The notes under the pieces: generated by a model
Told to the model about the DNA's origin: nothing
The model's input: only the letters and a program-made list of their open reading frames with translations
Databases searched by the model: none
Position numbers and translations under genes: made by a program
Part shown: piece by piece, positions 61,124 to 64,000 of the stretch
How positions within the stretch are numbered: position 1 is the first letter of the stretch
Layout: each line of letters starts with the position of its first letter
Assembly: GCA_036383515.1 (NCBI GenBank)
Contig: DASVOE010000082.1
Span: forward strand, 1 to 64,000
DNA from: CADEDV01 sp036383515
GTDB taxonomy: Bacteria > Bacteroidota > Bacteroidia > Chitinophagales > Chitinophagaceae
Direction of reading: 5' to 3'
DNA length: 64,000 nt

Positions 61124-63619
61124 ATGGAAAAGCGCCTGATATTTTTTCTGAGTGTACTTATTTCATCACTTACACTTTTTGGTCAGCAAAGCACTATGCT
61201 AACAGCAGATTCTGCTATTGCTCTTTTTCAAAAGAACTATCCCCAAGAAAAAGTATTTCTTCAAACAGATAAGGACATTTATTTTTCAGGTGAAACAATA
61301 TGGATGAAAGGCTGGTGCGTAGCAGAAGAAGCTCCTTCTTATTTAAGCCGGATACTTTATATTGACCTTGTTAATAGCACTGGCAGTGTTGTATTAAAAA
61401 AAATGTACCAGCTTGATAGCCTGAGCAGCACCACTGCAGACTTTGAGATTCTTTCCTCGTTGCCTACCGGAAATTATTCAATAAATGCGTATACATTATG
61501 GATGCTGAATTTCCCCGAATATGTGTATCGGAAAAATATAATGATATACGGTGGCAATATTATGTCTGTGCCACCTAAAAATAGACCGGTATTTAAACCC
61601 GCTATCACTCTCCGATTTTTTCCTGAAGGCGGAACTATTGTTGAAGGCATCAACAACAGGATTGCTTTCAAAGCAACAGATGCAAACGGCCAACCCTTTT
61701 CTTTTGCAGGTAATATTGAAGACAAGAATGGTAAAATAATTACTCCATTTGCCAGTGAGCATGATGCCATGGGAGTTTTTGATCTGACTCCCGAGCCCGG
61801 TAATGAATACATAGGCTATATATTCCTGAATAATGGCAGTAAACTCTCTTTTAAACTTCCAAAACCTGCAGAAGAAGGTATAACGTTGCGAATCGAAAAT
61901 ACAAATCCCAGCCGATTATTTGTTTTGCTGAACCGTGCCGAAAAAAATAAAGAAAAGTATGGGCATGTCAGAATTGTAGCACAGATAAACTACCAGATCG
62001 TTTTTTCTGCCAATCTAAATCTAGATGAAGACCAGCTGGCTGTAACTATTAATAAAAAAGACCTCCCCTATGGCATTTTGCATATCACTGCCTTTGATAA
62101 AAACAATTTGCCGCTAGCGGAAAGAATTGCTTTTATTGAGAACTATAAACTCGCATCCCCTGCTATTACCGCAGAAATTAAAAACCTGAAACCTAAAGCT
62201 CTTAACAGGATACACTTCGATCTGCCGCCTGGTGTTCATCAACCTTCAATTTCCTGTTTGGTTACAAGTTATTCATCTGTAGACAGTACAACATCGTATA
62301 AGGAAAATATTATTTCCACGCTGCTAGTCGCTTCAGACATCCGTGGTTATATTCATAACCCTGGTTATTATTTTAAGGACAAAACAGCCAGCACTCTTCG
62401 TCACCTCGATATATTATTAATGACGCAGGGCTGGCGCAGATTTGAATGGAAAAAAATCATCAACAATGATTTTGCTACTTTAAAATATCCTGTTGAATCA
62501 GGGATATCATTCAGGGGAACTCTTTACAAAAGTGATAGCAAACAAGTTGTACCGGACGGAAAGGTTTCTTTTATTATCAAAGGAACAGATTCTACTTCCA
62601 TTTTGGGAGAAGCTACTACAACTGATAAAGGTGAATTTATCCTGAATAATATTCATTACAGGAAAAATGCTGTGGTAGCGTATATGGGTACAAATAACAA
62701 GAAAGAAAATTATATTGTTGATGTAAAACTATTCCCCAACTATATAGACAGCCTTAAACAATCACTCAGCAAACCAGTAATTAATCTTGATACAATTGAT
62801 ATCCTGCAACAGAAAGCTTCACTCTCCTTGCTATTTAAAAATAACTTAACCCAGCTTATTAATGACAATCCCGGTAAAGTGCTTGAAAACGTTACTGTCA
62901 AAGCCAAAAAAATGTCAGCAGAAGATTCTTTAAATAATGAGTATGCAACAGGTGCTTTTATGATGGGAAAAGCAGTTGTACCTGCTGATTATAAAAATTA
63001 CAGAAGCATCTGGCAAATGATACAAGCTGCAGTGCCGGGCGTTAATGTGGAAGGGAACCCTTTTGATCCGGTAGTTACTTTTAATCGTTTTGCTGCATTG
63101 GGCTCACAATCTACTTCACAGGATGTTTCTGGCAGTTCTGACGAATCATTAAGTCAGACTGTTTTATTGGAAACAGGTGGCATAGCTTATTTTCTAAATG
63201 AAATGAATGTTTCAAAAGATGTAATTACTACTTTATCGGTTGATGATGTTGCCCTGATTAAAGTATTAAAAAATGAATCTGCAGCATTAGGAGCTTCTCA
63301 GGGCGCTATCGCTATTTACACAAAAACTGGAGTGCCTGTCAGTAATAACATTTATGATAAAGCTTACGCAAAGCAAAAAATGGAAGGCTATGCTTTAAGC
63401 AAAGAATTTTATCAACCCGATTATAGCGATAATTCTGCCTCTCTGAAAGAAAACGATAACAGGTATACGCTGTTCTGGCAAGGGAAAATACTGGCAGCGA
63501 AAGATGGAATGTATCGTTTTATATTTTATAATAATGATATCGGAAATAAATTCAGGATTGTCATCCAGGGTATTGATAAAAATGGCAACTTGATCTATAA
63601 AGAGCAGGTTATTGAATAG
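61124..63619 (+). CDS. Large secreted MG2/plug-like protein of the uptake locus
   Basis: An 831-residue protein with a signal peptide (MEKRLIFFLSVLISSLTLFGQ). Residues about 40-150 resemble the alpha-2-macroglobulin MG2 fold (EKVFLQTDKDIYFSGETIWM, LPTGNYSINAYTLWM). Several further beta-sandwich parts follow. Near residues 580-740 there is a TonB-plug-like segment (VLENVTVKAKK, WQMIQAAVPGVNVEG, DDVALIKVLKNESAALGASQ, GAIAIYTKTG). No barrel follows. Such proteins occur beside SusC-like genes in Chitinophagaceae. The function is unknown; a role at the outer membrane with SusC is plausible. It has its own start after the terminator. Confidence 0.8.
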   Translation: MEKRLIFFLSVLISSLTLFGQQSTMLTADSAIALFQKNYPQEKVFLQTDKDIYFSGETIWMKGWCVAEEAPSYLSRILYIDLVNSTGSVVLKKMYQLDSLSSTTADFEILSSLPTGNYSINAYTLWMLNFPEYVYRKNIMIYGGNIMSVPPKNRPVFKPAITLRFFPEGGTIVEGINNRIAFKATDANGQPFSFAGNIEDKNGKIITPFASEHDAMGVFDLTPEPGNEYIGYIFLNNGSKLSFKLPKPAEEGITLRIENTNPSRLFVLLNRAEKNKEKYGHVRIVAQINYQIVFSANLNLDEDQLAVTINKKDLPYGILHITAFDKNNLPLAERIAFIENYKLASPAITAEIKNLKPKALNRIHFDLPPGVHQPSISCLVTSYSSVDSTTSYKENIISTLLVASDIRGYIHNPGYYFKDKTASTLRHLDILLMTQGWRRFEWKKIINNDFATLKYPVESGISFRGTLYKSDSKQVVPDGKVSFIIKGTDSTSILGEATTTDKGEFILNNIHYRKNAVVAYMGTNNKKENYIVDVKLFPNYIDSLKQSLSKPVINLDTIDILQQKASLSLLFKNNLTQLINDNPGKVLENVTVKAKKMSAEDSLNNEYATGAFMMGKAVVPADYKNYRSIWQMIQAAVPGVNVEGNPFDPVVTFNRFAALGSQSTSQDVSGSSDESLSQTVLLETGGIAYFLNEMNVSKDVITTLSVDDVALIKVLKNESAALGASQGAIAIYTKTGVPVSNNIYDKAYAKQKMEGYALSKEFYQPDYSDNSASLKENDNRYTLFWQGKILAAKDGMYRFIFYNNDIGNKFRIVIQGIDKNGNLIYKEQVIE

Positions 63620-63865
63620 CCATTTGGTCGCTCCTTAATAACTCTTTATTGCTACAATAGAAGCCGATGGCTTAACTGATCCTCCAGCGTACTGTAAAGT
63701 ATGATAGCTATTATTTTTTTGACCGCATAAAAAAATGCTGCAAGATGGAGAAGTAAATCTCTTTTTTTCTTACAGATTAATAACTCCTTTTTTATTTACA
63801 CGTCTGCAGCTCTGCATTGCTTTTCTTTTTAAGAGGGCCTAAATAAAATCTAACCCTCTCGTTCA
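63620..63865. other. Intergenic region, nothing identified
   Basis: AT-rich, with several A- and T-runs but no convincing terminator stem and no family-like frame. Confidence 0.4.
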
Positions 63866-63917
63866 CAGCTTATCCACATGCTTGCAAATATTTTCGGGTT
63901 TGTGCGTTTTTATGCAG
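63866..63917 (+). promoter_or_regulatory. 52-base element upstream of a DeoR-type gene, copy 2
   Basis: Same element as 54406-54457, including TTATCCACA at 63870-63878, and 38 bases before the ATG at 63956. TATATTAG, similar to a -7 box, follows it. Confidence 0.6.
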
Positions 63918-63955
63918 GAATTGGCCTATATTAGATTTTCAACCTGAAACTGACG

Positions 63956-64000
63956 ATGCTTAAAAAAGAAAGACAAGCGTATATTATGCACCAGGTTAAT
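63956..64000 (+). CDS. DeoR/GlpR-type regulator, second copy, cut by the window end
   Basis: Only the first 15 codons are visible (MLKKERQAYIMHQVN). They are identical in protein sequence to the start of the regulator at 54500, with several silent changes at the DNA level, and the upstream element is also conserved. It is therefore a true paralogue that presumably governs a further uptake locus beyond the window. Confidence 0.85.
   Translation, partial: MLKKERQAYIMHQVN

Overview
The window is chromosomal DNA of a Bacteroidota bacterium, most likely of the Chitinophagaceae type. This is inferred from gene content: a SusC/SusD pair, a CHU_C/type IX sorting domain, BACON, DUF4251 and DUF4397 domains, Y_Y_Y propeller sensor kinases, a Bacteroidota-type LptD/OstA pair, and promoters of the TAnnTTTG type. 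Base composition looks moderately AT-rich. No rRNA, integrase, transposase or CRISPR array is visible. One tRNA is present.

Region 1 (1-22 kb) looks like accessory, decaying DNA. It holds isolated secreted or surface genes: a seven-heme cytochrome lipoprotein, an S1/P1 nuclease, three large propeller or Ig-type surface proteins, a lipoprotein with BACON, IPT and NHL domains, and a TonB-dependent receptor. These are separated by long intergenic stretches that carry at least three families of degenerate dispersed repeats. Several genes are broken: a DUF4251 gene by an in-frame TGA, a TlpA-like thioredoxin gene by a homopolymer frameshift, an XRE regulator missing its 5' half, and a GMC-oxidoreductase 3' fragment. 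Two large propeller proteins each have a small neighbour that repeats part of their N-terminal tail.

Region 2 (22-28.7 kb) has an oxidoreductase group on the minus strand (Gfo/Idh/MocA, GMC oxidoreductase, TIM-barrel sugar isomerase/epimerase). It is followed on the plus strand by a small regulatory operon: a membrane protein, a HisKA_3 histidine kinase and a NarL/LuxR response regulator.

Region 3 (28.7-33 kb) is the least explained part. Five consecutive plus-strand genes lie directly downstream of the response regulator. Two are full-length paralogues with a shared WYD...VFGxxGLxxCR signature. Two are small unknown proteins. The last is an endonuclease/exonuclease/phosphatase (EEP) fold protein. 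Three of the five share a 5' leader at a fixed distance from the ATG. None has a signal peptide.

Region 4 (33-38 kb) carries hutH and hutU for histidine degradation, separated by an array of three hairpin elements interleaved with three near-identical copies of the hutH 3' end. A secreted protein gene and a remnant of a sigma-70 region 4 gene follow.

Region 5 (38-54 kb) is mostly conserved housekeeping and envelope DNA: a propeller-type histidine kinase with a stand-alone receiver, tRNA-Arg(UCU), ung, a GNAT acetyltransferase, plsC, an LptD-like protein, two tandem Amidase_3 genes, an MlaD/MCE protein, an OstA/LptA-like protein and an NhaD-type antiporter.

Region 6 (54-64 kb) is a nutrient-uptake locus: a DeoR/GlpR regulator, SusC, SusD, a DUF4397 lipoprotein and a large MG2/plug-like protein. 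The window ends inside a second copy of the DeoR regulator with the same upstream element, so the locus is probably duplicated in tandem beyond the window.
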